DNA from: Erwinia tracheiphila
Lineage (GTDB): Bacteria > Pseudomonadota > Gammaproteobacteria > Enterobacterales > Enterobacteriaceae
Reading direction: 5' to 3'
DNA: 64,000 nucleotides
NCBI RefSeq assembly: GCF_021365465.1
Contig: NZ_CP089932.1
Coordinates: 3,534,001-3,598,000 of the forward strand
The position numbers and the translations under genes were made by a program. Positions 10,366 to 19,769 of this stretch are shown here, in pieces; positions within the stretch are counted from its first letter, which is position 1, and every line of letters starts with the position of its first letter. The notes beneath the pieces are model-generated. The model had not been told where the DNA came from, ran no database searches, and worked only from the letters and a program-made list of their open reading frames with translations.

Positions 10366-10566
10366 ACTTCCAGAGCCGTAACGAAAAGCTGCGTGAAATT
10401 AAGTCAGTCAGGTGAGATTTTTGCGGGCGTTTGGCTTGTGGCGGTGATGTTGTGTTTGCAATTGGTCCGGCATTTTGCTGACTTGGTAGCATCGCTACTT
10501 TTATTCTTCAGATTCACCCTGTCTGTCCACAAAGATTATTAGCACCGCAACTGCGGTGCTTTTTTA
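10366..10566 (+). ncRNA. gcvB: GcvB small regulatory RNA
   Basis: About 200 nt, close to the 205 nt of E. coli GcvB. The 5' end ACTTCCAGAGCCG, the GU-rich R1 target-binding stretch (about 10433-10472, including TGTGTTTGCAATTGG), the segment GGTAGCATCGCTAC (a small hairpin) and the late CCCTGTCTGTCCA are all recognisable. It ends at a terminator hairpin, AGCACCGCAA paired with the CTGCGGTGCT half, followed by T residues. GcvB is an Hfq-dependent repressor of many amino-acid and peptide transporter mRNAs. The small protein frame over this region is a shadow. Confidence 0.96.
10540..10566 (+). terminator. Rho-independent terminator of gcvB
   Basis: The stem AGCACCGCA/TGCGGTGCT with a very short loop is followed by six to seven T. 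It is the 3' end of GcvB and lies just before the left end of the IS200-type element. Confidence 0.92.
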
Positions 10567-10571
10567 TCCCT

Positions 10572-11198
10572 GCATGAACACCACCTCCTGTGGAGGTGGT
10601 CAGCAATAAGCTGGCTCTGCCAGTCATGCTACTCATGGGAAAATCCGAATCTGTTATCCCCATAACTGCCAGGGATTTAACCATGAGCAGATTCCAGAAA
10701 GCATCTCATGTGCTCTGGTGTTGTCAATATCATATCGTATGGACACCCAGGTACCGGTTTCGCATTCTCAGGAACAATGTTGGTAAAGAGGTCTGTAAGC
10801 CGATAAGGATCTCAGGTGAGCAGCCCGGGATAGAAGTAGTGGAGCTGAATGTCCAGACAGACCATGTCCATTTGCGGGTAAAAGTGCCTCCATGGCTTTC
10901 GATTTCCCATGTAACAGGCGACTTAAAGGGTAAAACAGTCCTTCGATTGTTCAGTAAATTTCCCTGCCTGCGTAAGAACAAGCAGTGGGGGAATGATTTT
11001 TGGGCAAGAGGTTATTGTGTCGATACCGTAGGTATAAACGAAGAAATGATAATAAAGTACGTGAAGTATCAGGAAAAACATGAAGTTGAAGAGAGCCAGC
11101 TTCCACTGAAAGAAGTGTGAAGGGAAGGCTCTCTGAGTCTGGACTTAGTGCGCCCCTGTGGGGCGATATCAATGCCACCTGCTATGCAGGTGGTTTTT
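10572..11198 (+). mobile_element. IS200-type insertion sequence (IS200/IS605 family)
   Basis: The element contains one transposase gene and has no terminal inverted repeats. Instead each end carries a small imperfect palindrome: CCACCTCC/GGAGGTGG at 10581-10599 on the left and CCACCTGC/GCAGGTGG at 11175-11193 on the right, with a second hairpin CGCCCC/GGGGCG at 11151-11165. These subterminal hairpins are what the HUH transposase of this family recognises as single strands. The exact ends are estimates. It has inserted between the gcvB terminator and ygdI and disrupts neither. Confidence 0.85.
10683..11120 (+). CDS. tnpA: IS200-family transposase TnpA
   Basis: A 145-residue Y1 HUH transposase. 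The metal-binding HUH motif is H61-V-H63 in QTDHVHLRV, and the catalytic tyrosine lies in the C-terminal helix YVKYQEK. I chose the ATG at 10683, giving MSRFQKASHVLWCCQYHIVW, the usual family start; the frame is open upstream but that part does not match. Relatives are about 150 residues, so the gene looks complete. The stretch at residues 36-50 (EVCKPIRISGEQPGI) is divergent from other members known to me. Confidence 0.9.
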   Translation: MSRFQKASHVLWCCQYHIVWTPRYRFRILRNNVGKEVCKPIRISGEQPGIEVVELNVQTDHVHLRVKVPPWLSISHVTGDLKGKTVLRLFSKFPCLRKNKQWGNDFWARGYCVDTVGINEEMIIKYVKYQEKHEVEESQLPLKEV

Positions 11199-11208
11199 TA
11201 CTCGGGAT

Positions 11209-11406
11209 TTACTGACCCATTTCTACCATTTCTTTCACATCAGCGCGATTAATCTGTTGTTTGTTGCCATTCGCATCTTTGTAGCTGATCATGCCAGTAT
11301 CACTGCCCACCACGGGTTTACCACTGGAGACAATGGTCCGACCGTCATTGGTGTGCATCACATAGTTACTGGAACATGCAGCCATAATAGCAGCGAGTTT
11401 TTTCAT
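11209..11406 (-). CDS. ygdI: YgdI-type lipoprotein with shortened signal peptide
   Basis: A 65-residue protein of the YgdI/YgdR family. The mature part (NYVMHTNDGRTIVSSGKPV, then GMISYKDANGNKQQINRADV) is nearly identical to E. coli YgdI. The start at 11406 gives MKKLAAIMAACSSNYVMH, only ten residues before the cysteine, whereas E. coli YgdI has about 19. About nine to ten residues of the hydrophobic core are missing, apparently by in-frame deletion. AAC still resembles a lipobox, but such a short signal may not export well. A longer in-frame start exists upstream (11514) but would not restore a signal peptide. Confidence 0.85.
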   Translation of the reverse strand: MKKLAAIMAACSSNYVMHTNDGRTIVSSGKPVVGSDTGMISYKDANGNKQQINRADVKEMVEMGQ

Positions 11407-11616
11407 CTTTTTGTTTCTCCTTGCAGTACTGGTGCGATAAACCCTCGCCTCGATGATCGAAAAACCCATTGTTAACTGATCGCTTATTTGCGGGTGATAG
11501 TTTAAACCTTGCATAATTCAGGATAACGCGCTTTTTCAACATTGCCAGCCGGACACCCGTAATTCAGAGTGGTTCGGAAACAAGCAGCATTAATCCAGCA
11601 TCCCTTTGAGGAGAGT

Positions 11617-12822
11617 ATGAGGCCATTTATTCCCGCACAGTTTCGCCAGCAATTCCCGGCACTAGCCGATGCCGGTATCTATCTTGATAGTGCCGCTACG
11701 GCGTTAAAGCCAAAGGCCGTCATTGAGGCTACACAACAATTTTACAGCCTGAGTGCTGGCACGGTTCACCGTAGTCAATATGCCAGCGCTCGTGAGCTGA
11801 CCGGGCGTTATGAAAATGCCCGCGCTCAGGTCGCTCATCTGCTTGGTGCAACAACAGCCAACAGTATCATCTGGACAAAAGGCACCACTGAAGCCATTAA
11901 CCTTGTGGCCCAGTCCTGGCTACGCCCTCGTCTGCGGCCGGGTGATGAAATCGTGGTCAGCGAGGCGGAACACCATGCCAATCTGGTTCCCTGGCTGATA
12001 GTCGCAGAACAAACAGGCGCTAAGGTTATTCGCTGGCCCTTGGCAGAAAATCACCTGCCCGATATTGCGCTGCTGCCGGAGTTGCTCACCACACGCACAC
12101 GGCTGGTAGCTTTGGGCCAGATGTCCAATGTGACCGGGGGCTGCGCGGATTTGGCGCTGGCAACCGCCCTCGCCCATCATGCTGGGGCAAAAGTCATGAT
12201 CGACGGCGCTCAGGGCGTGGTACATGCAGCCGTTGACGTGCAGGCACTTGATATCGACTTTTATGCTTTTTCTGCCCACAAACTGTATGGCCCGATGGGG
12301 ACTGGTGTCCTTTACGGCAAACCGGAGCTGCTGGAAACCATGGAGGCCTGGCATGGCGGCGGAAAAATGCTATCAGCTGTCACCTTTGAAGGATTCACGG
12401 CACAACCCGTTCCGTGGCGATTTGAAGCCGGAACACCTAACGTTGCTGGCGTAATTGGTCTGAGTGCCGTACTGACATGGCTGGAAGAGCAGGACCGTTC
12501 GGGAGCAGAGAAATGGAGCTGCGGACTGGCCGATCTTGCCGAGGAGCGCCTTGCCACTTTTCCCGGCTTTCGCAGCTTTCGTGCCAGCCGCTCAAGCCTG
12601 TTATCGTTTGAAATAGCAGGCGTTCATCACAACGACATAGTGACGCTGCTTGCAGAAAGTGGCATTGCATTACGGGCCGGACAACATTGCACCCAACCGC
12701 TTATGCAGGCGCTGGGCATCAGCGGTACGTTGCGCGCCTCATTCGCTCCCTATAATACGCACAACGACGTTGACGCACTGGTCAATAGCATGGCCCGTGC
12801 ACTGGAATTACTGGCAGACTGA
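11617..12822 (+). CDS. csdA: cysteine sulfinate desulfinase/cysteine desulfurase CsdA
   Basis: A 401-residue class V PLP enzyme that removes sulfur from cysteine and passes it to CsdE. The PLP lysine is K222 in FSAHKLYG and the persulfide-forming cysteine is C358 in RAGQHCTQ. The ATG at 11617 has GAGGAG about four bases before it and gives the E. coli length (401); the frame is open further upstream to 11569. Followed two bases later by csdE. Confidence 0.97.
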   Translation: MRPFIPAQFRQQFPALADAGIYLDSAATALKPKAVIEATQQFYSLSAGTVHRSQYASARELTGRYENARAQVAHLLGATTANSIIWTKGTTEAINLVAQSWLRPRLRPGDEIVVSEAEHHANLVPWLIVAEQTGAKVIRWPLAENHLPDIALLPELLTTRTRLVALGQMSNVTGGCADLALATALAHHAGAKVMIDGAQGVVHAAVDVQALDIDFYAFSAHKLYGPMGTGVLYGKPELLETMEAWHGGGKMLSAVTFEGFTAQPVPWRFEAGTPNVAGVIGLSAVLTWLEEQDRSGAEKWSCGLADLAEERLATFPGFRSFRASRSSLLSFEIAGVHHNDIVTLLAESGIALRAGQHCTQPLMQALGISGTLRASFAPYNTHNDVDALVNSMARALELLAD

Positions 12823-12824
12823 AT

Positions 12825-13268
12825 ATGACTTTGATCGTGGCACCCCATCCTTTTGGAAAACACATTACCGCAGACGCGTTACGACAAAAATTTGCTGCTT
12901 ATTCTCAGTGGGAAGATCGCTACAGACAGCTGATCTTACTGGGGAAACAGCTCCCCGCCCTGCCTGAGGATCTGAAAACGGCAGAAAATGAACAGAGCGG
13001 CTGTGAAAACCGGGTCTGGCTGGGGCACCAGCAGTTTTCCGATGGCAGCCTGCACTTCTATGGTGATAGCGAAGGGCGCATTGTACGGGGATTGCTGGCG
13101 GTGTTGTTAACTGCGGTGGAAGGACAGCTTCCTGCGACATTAGCCCGGCTGGAACCCTTATCTTTATTTGACGATTTGGGCTTACGCGACCAGCTCAGTA
13201 CCTCACGCAGCGCAGGGTTGCATGCATTGGCTACGGCAGTGAAAGAGGCGGCTCAGAAAGCGGGTTGA
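12825..13268 (+). CDS. csdE: sulfur acceptor protein CsdE
   Basis: A 147-residue SufE-like protein. The acceptor cysteine is C60 in [11 protein letters not shown]. It begins two bases after csdA ends, so the pair is one operon. In E. coli CsdE stimulates CsdA and also hands sulfur toward TcdA (CsdL), which is encoded convergently here and meets csdE end to end with no gap. Confidence 0.96.
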   Translation: MTLIVAPHPFGKHITADALRQKFAAYSQWEDRYRQLILLGKQLPALPEDLKTAENEQSGCENRVWLGHQQFSDGSLHFYGDSEGRIVRGLLAVLLTAVEGQLPATLARLEPLSLFDDLGLRDQLSTSRSAGLHALATAVKEAAQKAG

Positions 13269-14069
13269 CTACCCGCGTGCCGCTTTCGCCATCATTTTCT
13301 TTAACACGTGCGATACCGCGAAAAAGCCGAAGGTTGCGGTCACCATGGTGGCGGCACCAAAGCCTGAGGCACAATCCATTCGCATGGAGCCTTCTGCCGT
13401 GCTGCGGGAGGCACAAACGGAACCATCGGTTTGCGGATACATCAGAGCTTCCGTCGAAAACACGCAATCTATACCCAGCTTGCCCTTGCTGTTTTTAACC
13501 ACATTAAAATCCTGCTTCAGGCGCTCACGTAATTTAGCCGCCAGTGGGTCCTGAATAGTTTTTGCCAAATCAGCAACCTCGATTTGCGTTGGATCGATTT
13601 GCCCGCCTGCCCCGCCTGTGGTAACCAGCGGGATCTTATTTCGTCGGCAAAAAGCAAGCAATGCCGCTTTCGGGCGCACGCTATCAATCGCATCAATAAC
13701 ATAGGTGAAACTGTGGTTTATTAACTCAGCGGTATTTTGTGTGGTGATAAAGTCATCTACGCAGGTGACGCTGCATTCCGGGTTGATAGCCAAAATCCGT
13801 TGCGCCATCACCTCGGTCTTTGACTGCCCAACCGTCTCTTTCAGGGCGTGAATTTGCCGGTTGGTGTTGGTGACACAGACATCATCCATGTCAATAAGGG
13901 TAATAGCGCCAATACCGGTTCGTGCCAGCGCTTCCGCTGCCCAGGAACCTACACCACCAATGCCCACTACACAAATATGCGCCTGCGCAAACAGTTTTAA
14001 GGCAGGCTGACCGTACAAACGGGCAGTGCCGCCAAAGCGTTGCAGCCAGGCGTCAGAAAGAGAACTCAT
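13269..14069 (-). CDS. tcdA: tRNA threonylcarbamoyladenosine dehydratase TcdA
   Basis: A 266-residue E1-like ATP-dependent enzyme that cyclises t6A to ct6A at tRNA position 37. The nucleotide loop GIGGVGSWAAEAL is at residues 36-48, followed by LIDMDDVCVTNTNRQ. A hydrophobic C-terminal stretch (MVTATFGFFAVSHVL) is seen, as in E. coli TcdA (268). It converges with csdE. Sometimes called csdL because it works with CsdA/CsdE. Confidence 0.96.
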   Translation of the reverse strand: MSSLSDAWLQRFGGTARLYGQPALKLFAQAHICVVGIGGVGSWAAEALARTGIGAITLIDMDDVCVTNTNRQIHALKETVGQSKTEVMAQRILAINPECSVTCVDDFITTQNTAELINHSFTYVIDAIDSVRPKAALLAFCRRNKIPLVTTGGAGGQIDPTQIEVADLAKTIQDPLAAKLRERLKQDFNVVKNSKGKLGIDCVFSTEALMYPQTDGSVCASRSTAEGSMRMDCASGFGAATMVTATFGFFAVSHVLKKMMAKAARG

Positions 14070-14122
14070 TGATTACCTCTGAAATTGCCCGCAAGCTGGA
14101 AAAACCAGCCCGCCATCGGGCA

Positions 14123-15265
14123 TTACTGCAACGTTAACAGTGTGGAGCCAGCAGAAGCATTTTGGGCAGACGAGAAAATCGGTGCGCCGCTACCCGGTGC
14201 AGTTTTCAGCACCCAGACGCGACCATAGTGATTAAACCAGCCTGCCATATGGCCAGCTTCCGGCCCAATACCCTGATAAATATCGAAATGCTGGCCTTTA
14301 ATTGCGCCCCCCACGTCCAGCGCAATCATGATACGCATTTCATATTTTCCGCTAAATTTACCATTATTATTCAACAACGGCACTTCGGCCAGCAACGCTG
14401 TTCCCGGCGGAATCAGTGAGCGATCGGCCGCAACCGACGCTTTAGCCACCAGCGGGACGGCGCTGGCTCCCCGAACCGGCGCAAAATTTTCCGGCTTAAA
14501 GAAAACAAATGAGGGATTTTGCTCCAGCAATTCCCTGACTTCCGGCTCACCATGCTGCGCCCCCCACTGCCGGATAGCCTCTATCGACATGTCTTCACGC
14601 TTCACTTCGCCACGCTCGATAAGCACCTTACCGATACTGCGATAAGGGTGACCATTTTTACCACCGTAGCCGAAAAACATCAGAGGGCGACCATCGCCAT
14701 AGTCGACATAGCCACTCCCCTGAACATCCATAATGAAATTATCCATCAGTGAGTTGCTCCACGCGACAACATAGCGTTCGTCCAGCGCGCCACTGTAGAT
14801 CTGTGCCCTACTGGGCAGTCGACGCTTGCTGGCTGGCTTGCGATAAAGGGGATACTGAAACTCGCCCTGACGCGTATAGCGCACATTGATCACCGGCGTA
14901 TAGTAGCCAGTAAATTGCACGTTACCGTAGTTGTCCGTGCATTCAATCTGATACGTATCCAGACCGAACTGACGCAATTGTCGGGTATCGCCTCCGGCCA
15001 GCAACCAGCTTTTAATCGCGCTGTAGGTATTCTTCTGGCGGGCAAACATACTGGGCGAAGCGTATTTTATTTCCGAAACCTGATCGGCAAAGTCTTTGCC
15101 GTTAGCCGGACGCCCTTTCACGTTGGGCTGATTAACCAGTCCCAGAGGCTCATCCAGTTTTCCATCTTTATACTGCTGCCCACGATCCGTCTGTTTTGAA
15201 GAACATGCTGCCAACAGAGTAATCAATGTCCCAAAAAATACATGCCTCGCCCAATATCCTTTCAT
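14123..15265 (-). CDS. mltA: membrane-bound lytic murein transglycosylase A
   Basis: A 380-residue outer-membrane lipoprotein that cleaves peptidoglycan glycan strands, forming 1,6-anhydro ends. The start at 15265 gives a lipoprotein signal with lipobox LAAC and Cys21, as in E. coli; the frame opens further upstream but without signal-like sequence. The catalytic aspartate region is ALDVGGAIKGQHFDIYQG near the C-terminus. It is about 15 residues longer than E. coli MltA (365) because of a tail after VLKTAPGSG rich in Ser and Ala. Confidence 0.95.
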   Translation of the reverse strand: MKGYWARHVFFGTLITLLAACSSKQTDRGQQYKDGKLDEPLGLVNQPNVKGRPANGKDFADQVSEIKYASPSMFARQKNTYSAIKSWLLAGGDTRQLRQFGLDTYQIECTDNYGNVQFTGYYTPVINVRYTRQGEFQYPLYRKPASKRRLPSRAQIYSGALDERYVVAWSNSLMDNFIMDVQGSGYVDYGDGRPLMFFGYGGKNGHPYRSIGKVLIERGEVKREDMSIEAIRQWGAQHGEPEVRELLEQNPSFVFFKPENFAPVRGASAVPLVAKASVAADRSLIPPGTALLAEVPLLNNNGKFSGKYEMRIMIALDVGGAIKGQHFDIYQGIGPEAGHMAGWFNHYGRVWVLKTAPGSGAPIFSSAQNASAGSTLLTLQ

Positions 15266-15428
15266 TACTTTCCGACTTCTCTGCAAAATGCCCGGGCGAA
15301 GATAGCAAAGCAGCCTTGAGAATGAAATGAGGGCGAATAAAGATTGTCCGGTACTGAGCAACAACAATACAGATGGTGGAAAAATTAGACAGAAGATTCG
15401 AATTTAATGACTTTCATACAAAAAGGGG

Positions 15429-15456
15429 TTGCAACAAAACTTACGGCGAGTATAGT
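15429..15456 (+). promoter_or_regulatory. promoter of the initiator tRNA gene
   Basis: TTGCAA at 15429-15434 and TATAGT at 15451-15456, 16 bp apart, followed by a GC-rich discriminator GCGC. Such a discriminator is typical of stringently controlled stable-RNA promoters. Confidence 0.75.
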
Positions 15457-15469
15457 GCGCATCCACGGA

Positions 15470-15546
<77 letters not shown>

Positions 15547-15551
15547 ATCAA

Positions 15552-15573
15552 GCGCCCTTATGGGTGTTTTTTT
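15552..15573 (+). terminator. Rho-independent terminator of tRNA-fMet
   Basis: GCGCCC, a TTAT loop, GGGTGT and a run of T. It lies six bases after the CCA end. Confidence 0.85.
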
Positions 15574-15632
15574 CTGTCCTTTATAAAAACTCTCTGTCTT
15601 TAGCCAACATATTTATTCGTCTTTCGCCTCGC

Positions 15633-16862
15633 TTACTGCGCAAAATACGCTTTTATTCCTGACAGAATAGCCCGGGCAACCTGCTGCTGAAAATGACTGG
15701 TGCGCAGCTTACGTTCTTCTTCCGGATTGCTGATAAAAGCGGTTTCCACCAGAATGGACGGAATATCAGGCGCTCTTAACACCGAAAAACCTGCCTGATC
15801 GACCGTTTTCTTGTGCAGAGGGTTGATACGACCCATATGTAACAACACTTCCTTGCCAACTCTGAGGCTGTCATTAATAGTCAGGCTCTGCACCATATCA
15901 AAGAGAGTATGATCGAGATAGCGATCACCGCTCTTGCTTACCCCACCGATCATATCGGATTCGTTCTGGGTTTTTGCCAGATAGCGTGCTGCGTTACTGG
16001 TCGCTCCCGTAGTCGAGAGCGCAAAAACTGAAGAGCCGCGGGCGGCCCGATTGGTAAAAGCATCGGCATGAATAGAGATAAACAGGTCAGCACGAAGACG
16101 CCGCGCCTTTGCCACCCGCACCTTCAGTGGAATAAATACATCTTCATTACGGGTCATCAAGACACGCAGAGTCGTTTCTTTTTCGATAAGATTTTTCAGC
16201 CGTCGGGCAATTTGTAACACAACATCTTTTTCCCGCGTATTATTCTTACCAATTGCACCAGGATCTTCGCCCCCGTGACCGGGATCGAGCACAATCAAAG
16301 CTGGACGATCCTTACCCGCTTTGCCCGATAAGGCAGCTGTTGCTGGCTGGTTCTGAGCCAGATTTCCTTTGTTATAATCTTCCAGCAAAGCCAGCAGAGG
16401 ATCATCCTGATGCTGACTGCGTGTTGTATGCTCTGGATAGAGATCCAGCACCAACCGGTATTTAAACTCTGCAACCGGTGTCAGTGTAAAAATTTCAGAC
16501 GTCACATTTTGCTTCAGCTCCACCACCAGCCGCACAGTATTTTGATCAAACTGACCTGTTCTGACGCTACGCACCCGGGGATCGTCATCACGTACCAGAC
16601 TTGCAACATTTTTTAGTACCGGATTGAGCTGCAGATTCGCGATGTCAATCACCACGCGCACGGGGTTATCGAGTGTAAATTGCCGGAATTTAAGGGGTGC
16701 AGTGGATTCAAGAGTCATGCGCGAATAGGTCGTTGAAGGCCAGATGCGGATTGCAACCACATCGGCTCGGGCCGCGAAACCAACTCTGCTGGCACCCAGT
16801 AGCAAAACAGCCCCCGCACTTTTCAACCATCGGCGCCTGCCGGGCGAAGGTAGAACAGACAT
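15633..16862 (-). CDS. amiC: N-acetylmuramoyl-L-alanine amidase AmiC
   Basis: A 409-residue periplasmic amidase that splits septal peptidoglycan during daughter-cell separation. A twin-arginine signal ([16 protein letters not shown]) occupies the first 30 residues. The AMIN domain, which targets the septum, spans about 35-145, and the zinc amidase_3 domain about 185-405, with [14 protein letters not shown] and SIHADAF carrying zinc ligands. The blocking helix region that EnvC/NlpD relieves is expected between the last two. Length is near that of E. coli (417). Confidence 0.96.
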   Translation of the reverse strand: MSVLPSPGRRRWLKSAGAVLLLGASRVGFAARADVVAIRIWPSTTYSRMTLESTAPLKFRQFTLDNPVRVVIDIANLQLNPVLKNVASLVRDDDPRVRSVRTGQFDQNTVRLVVELKQNVTSEIFTLTPVAEFKYRLVLDLYPEHTTRSQHQDDPLLALLEDYNKGNLAQNQPATAALSGKAGKDRPALIVLDPGHGGEDPGAIGKNNTREKDVVLQIARRLKNLIEKETTLRVLMTRNEDVFIPLKVRVAKARRLRADLFISIHADAFTNRAARGSSVFALSTTGATSNAARYLAKTQNESDMIGGVSKSGDRYLDHTLFDMVQSLTINDSLRVGKEVLLHMGRINPLHKKTVDQAGFSVLRAPDIPSILVETAFISNPEEERKLRTSHFQQQVARAILSGIKAYFAQ

Positions 16863-17036
16863 AAGACTCCGTTTTATTGCTGATTTAAATTAAAAAATTG
16901 ATATAAAAAACTTAATAATTTTATTTTTTAGCGATTTTAACTAATCGTACCATGATTAAAACATGTGCTCAACGCGATAGCAGGTGACTATAGTAAAAAC
17001 AAGGTGCCATCATTTGCCCCTTGCACCCCTGCCGAA

Positions 17037-17075
17037 AAAGAATAAAAATACATTTTCATCGAATAACCATTCACT
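17037..17075 (+). promoter_or_regulatory. tandem ARG boxes upstream of argA
   Basis: Two 18-bp elements resembling the ArgR operator (wnTGAATwwwwATTCAnw) lie at 17037-17054 (AAAGAATAAAAATACATT) and 17058-17075 (ATCGAATAACCATTCACT), separated by 3 bp, the spacing ArgR hexamers use. The second is the better match. They lie directly before the argA start and behind a candidate -10 TATAGT at 16990-16995, so arginine-loaded ArgR should repress argA. Confidence 0.85.
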
Positions 17076-17086
17076 GAGGACTTACC

Positions 17087-18430
17087 ATGAAGGAACGCAG
17101 TACCGAACTGGTTCAGGGGTTTCGCCATACGGTGCCCTACATCAATGCCCACCGTGGTAAAACCTTTGTCATTATGCTGGGTGGTGAAGCGATTTGTCAT
17201 GAAAACTTCTCGGGTATTATCAATGATATTGGCCTGCTGCACAGCCTTGGCATCCGGCTGGTACTGGTATACGGTGCTCGCCCGCAAATCGATGCCAATC
17301 TGGATGAACATCATCTGGAGCCGGTTTATCACAAACACACTCGCGTTACCGATAAGCAGTCGCTGGAGCTGGTCAAACAGGCTGCAGGCCGCCTGCAACT
17401 TGATATTACCGCACGCTTGTCCATGAGTCTGAATAATACGCCTTCGCAAGGCGCACACATTAATGTGGTGAGCGGCAATTTTATTATTGCTCAACCGCTG
17501 GGCGTAGATGACGGCGTTGACTATTGCCACAGCGGACGCATCCGCCGTATTGATGAAGAATCCATCCACCGCCAGCTGGACAGCGGTGCCATTGTGCTGG
17601 TCGGTCCGGTGGCCGTTTCGGTCACTGGTGAAAGTTTTAACCTGACTTCCGAAGAAGTTGCGACCCATCTGGCGATCAAGCTGAAGGCCGAGAAAATGAT
17701 AGGTTTCTGCTCCGGGCAGGGCGTAACGGACAGTAACGGGACCACCATTTCTGAACTATTCCCAAATGATGCGCAACAGCGCATAGAAGCGTTTGAACAG
17801 AATGATGACTATCTCTCTGGTACCGTGCAGTTTTTACGCGGTGCAGTGAAAGCCTGCCGCAGTGGTGTTCGTCGTAGCCATCTGATTAGCTATCAGGAAG
17901 ACGGCGCTTTAATACAGGAACTGTTCTCTCGCGATGGTATCGGTACTCAAATTGTGATGGATAGCGCAGAACAGATTCGCCGCGCCACCATCAATGATAT
18001 CGGCGGCATACTGGAGCTGATTCGACCGCTTGAGCAACAAGGGATTTTGGTGCGTCGCTCCCGCGAACAGCTGGAGATGGAAATTGATAAATTTACTATT
18101 ATTGAGCGCGATAATCTGGCTATTGGCTGTGCTGCACTTTATCCGTTTCCTGAAGAACAAATTGGCGAGATGGCCTGTGTTGCCGTGCATCCGGACTATC
18201 GCAGTTCATCCCGTGGCGAAGCCCTGCTCGAGCGCGTCGCGCTTCAGGCATGCCAAATGGGATTAAAAAAGCTGTTTGTCCTGACCACACGCAGCATTCA
18301 CTGGTTTCAGGAAAGGGGCTTTATGCCAGTTGATATTGAACAATTACCCGAGAGTAAAAAGCAAATGTACAATTATCAGCGTCGATCAAAAGTGTTGATG
18401 ATCGATCTGCGTGATGCCCATCTTGTCTGA
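17087..18430 (+). CDS. argA: N-acetylglutamate synthase ArgA
   Basis: A 447-residue enzyme for the first step of arginine synthesis, acetyl-CoA plus glutamate to N-acetylglutamate. An amino-acid-kinase-like regulatory domain (about 25-285; e.g. [12 protein letters not shown] and VYGARPQID) is followed by a GNAT domain (about 295-430; [20 protein letters not shown] binds acetyl-CoA). E. coli ArgA is 443. Arginine feedback acts through the N-terminal domain. Transcription is probably ArgR-controlled through the adjacent boxes. A GC-rich palindrome at about 18510-18545 follows the gene. Confidence 0.97.
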   Translation: MKERSTELVQGFRHTVPYINAHRGKTFVIMLGGEAICHENFSGIINDIGLLHSLGIRLVLVYGARPQIDANLDEHHLEPVYHKHTRVTDKQSLELVKQAAGRLQLDITARLSMSLNNTPSQGAHINVVSGNFIIAQPLGVDDGVDYCHSGRIRRIDEESIHRQLDSGAIVLVGPVAVSVTGESFNLTSEEVATHLAIKLKAEKMIGFCSGQGVTDSNGTTISELFPNDAQQRIEAFEQNDDYLSGTVQFLRGAVKACRSGVRRSHLISYQEDGALIQELFSRDGIGTQIVMDSAEQIRRATINDIGGILELIRPLEQQGILVRRSREQLEMEIDKFTIIERDNLAIGCAALYPFPEEQIGEMACVAVHPDYRSSSRGEALLERVALQACQMGLKKLFVLTTRSIHWFQERGFMPVDIEQLPESKKQMYNYQRRSKVLMIDLRDAHLV

Positions 18431-18594
18431 AACTGGTCTCACACTAATACAAACCCGCATCATTCCCGGCATGTTGTAGCCGCTGATGCCACCTTACCTG
18501 AAAAGTTGAAATTGCGCGCCCTGACACATCTCAGGATGCGCGATTCCTGCATGATGATGCACTGAATGGAAAACAGGGACACAGGAAGTCAGGA

Positions 18595-19299
18595 ATGAGT
18601 AAACGTTCGGATATTGTTGAAGGCCACACTGCTGGAAAATTAACCAGAGGTCTGGTTTATACGGAAGTACTTGGATGGATAGATCTGGGGCATGCCAGAG
18701 GCACTGATATCAAGAATTTTCTCAGCAGGATAGCGCGGGAAGAATCTTCTGGCAGAAAATTTTATGACATAGTCTATTCACAAGGAATGAACGATCCATT
18801 CGGACTATTTCGTATGGGAAAAATGACGACATGGCGTATTAAACGTGGTCGACCTTCCTGGGAGCAGAAGAGTATTGCGCTGGCCATGATGATGGCTGTG
18901 GCAGGTAAATTTGAAGCGCTACAGGATACATTTCCCCTTAACTGGCTGACGGATAGTGGATTCAGCGGCGAAGATTTGGTCTCTGATTTACTGGGATTCT
19001 ACCGCGTTGTTTATCCCCACATTCCTTTCGAAATATTGCGTCCGGTCAGCAAAGCAGACGCGCTAAAACGCTGGGATCATTACGGTAAAATCGGCCAGTG
19101 GAAAAACACCACTTTCCGACCACTGCTGTTTCCAGACCCCGAAATCTGTCCTTCTGCAAGACCGCGCCTGGGTGAACTCCCACCGTTTATGCGTGCCGTA
19201 TCCCCCTATAACGATTTTTTATCCGGTAACGTTATTCCGCCCGGTCGCATTAAAACATTTGCCATCGCAGGTACAGGTAACGGAAGGATGGGACTGTGA
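18595..19299 (+). CDS. hypothetical protein, possible DUF4056-like pattern
   Basis: A 234-residue protein that I do not recognise with confidence. It has the order GWIDLGHARGTD (about residues 26-37) and, later, SGFSGEDLVSDLLGFYR (about 122-138); a DLGH...SxFSxEDLxSxxLG arrangement recalls the DUF4056 family of uncharacterised proteins, but I could not test this. No signal peptide or membrane helix is evident. It overlaps the next gene by four bases (GTGA), so the two are translationally coupled. This pair replaces nothing in E. coli, where recD follows argA directly, so it is a lineage-specific insertion. Confidence 0.75.
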   Translation: MSKRSDIVEGHTAGKLTRGLVYTEVLGWIDLGHARGTDIKNFLSRIAREESSGRKFYDIVYSQGMNDPFGLFRMGKMTTWRIKRGRPSWEQKSIALAMMMAVAGKFEALQDTFPLNWLTDSGFSGEDLVSDLLGFYRVVYPHIPFEILRPVSKADALKRWDHYGKIGQWKNTTFRPLLFPDPEICPSARPRLGELPPFMRAVSPYNDFLSGNVIPPGRIKTFAIAGTGNGRMGL

Positions 19300-19733
19300 A
19301 AAAATGTATGCTGCTGCTCGCTATGGCTGCTGTCGGAGGCGTTTTGTATTTTTACGGCTGGCCGTGGCTAAAAATAGGTTTTGCCGAAAGCGCATATTAC
19401 CGACAGCAGGATAAAAGAGAATACGATTTTTACACACCCGAACTGCTGAAAAATATGCCCCGCATCACCAACGACTACTCCTTCGAATTTGGAAATATCA
19501 GCGGTCCACAGGCTTTCGTCTACGGCATCAGATTTTATGGAACTCGGGACACGCAGAACATTCGTCATTATCTCAAATCAGCTGGATACGAGCCACAGAC
19601 ACATTGTGATATTGAAGCGGAATGCTGGTTGTCTGACAAATCTGAAGAAGATATCGTTACACTTTATACTTACTCTTCACCAGACACGGTCGGCGTTCAG
19701 CTATATCGAAGGCCACCGCCACCGCGCAACTGA
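19296..19733 (+). CDS. hypothetical protein with an N-terminal membrane anchor
   Basis: A 145-residue protein starting with GTG at 19296. Residues 2-22 (KKCMLLLAMAAVGGVLYFYG) form a signal-anchor or uncleaved signal peptide; the rest, starting near WPWLKIGF, would face the periplasm. The C-terminal half contains CDIEAECWL and ends in a proline-rich tail (RRPPPPRN). It is coupled to the upstream gene by a GTGA overlap. No family is recognised. A soluble protein followed by a small exported partner could be an enzyme-modulator or effector-immunity pair, but nothing in the sequence shows this. Confidence 0.75.
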   Translation: MKKCMLLLAMAAVGGVLYFYGWPWLKIGFAESAYYRQQDKREYDFYTPELLKNMPRITNDYSFEFGNISGPQAFVYGIRFYGTRDTQNIRHYLKSAGYEPQTHCDIEAECWLSDKSEEDIVTLYTYSSPDTVGVQLYRRPPPPRN

Positions 19734-19741
19734 ATCCTGCT

Positions 19742-19769
19742 AATAGCGGGTCCGTTCAGACCCGCTATT
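19742..19769. terminator. strong hairpin between the hypothetical pair and recD
   Basis: An 11-bp perfect inverted repeat, AATAGCGGGTC at 19742-19752 and GACCCGCTATT at 19759-19769, with a 6-base loop. It overlaps the recD stop codon. T runs are weak on both sides (GATTTT on the plus strand), so it may act as a bidirectional terminator or an mRNA 3' end stabiliser. Confidence 0.6.

Noticed and set aside
10246..10542. 98-residue protein over the gcvB region
   Set aside because: It lies across the gcvB promoter and RNA, whose sequence is strongly conserved as RNA; no ribosome site or protein similarity.
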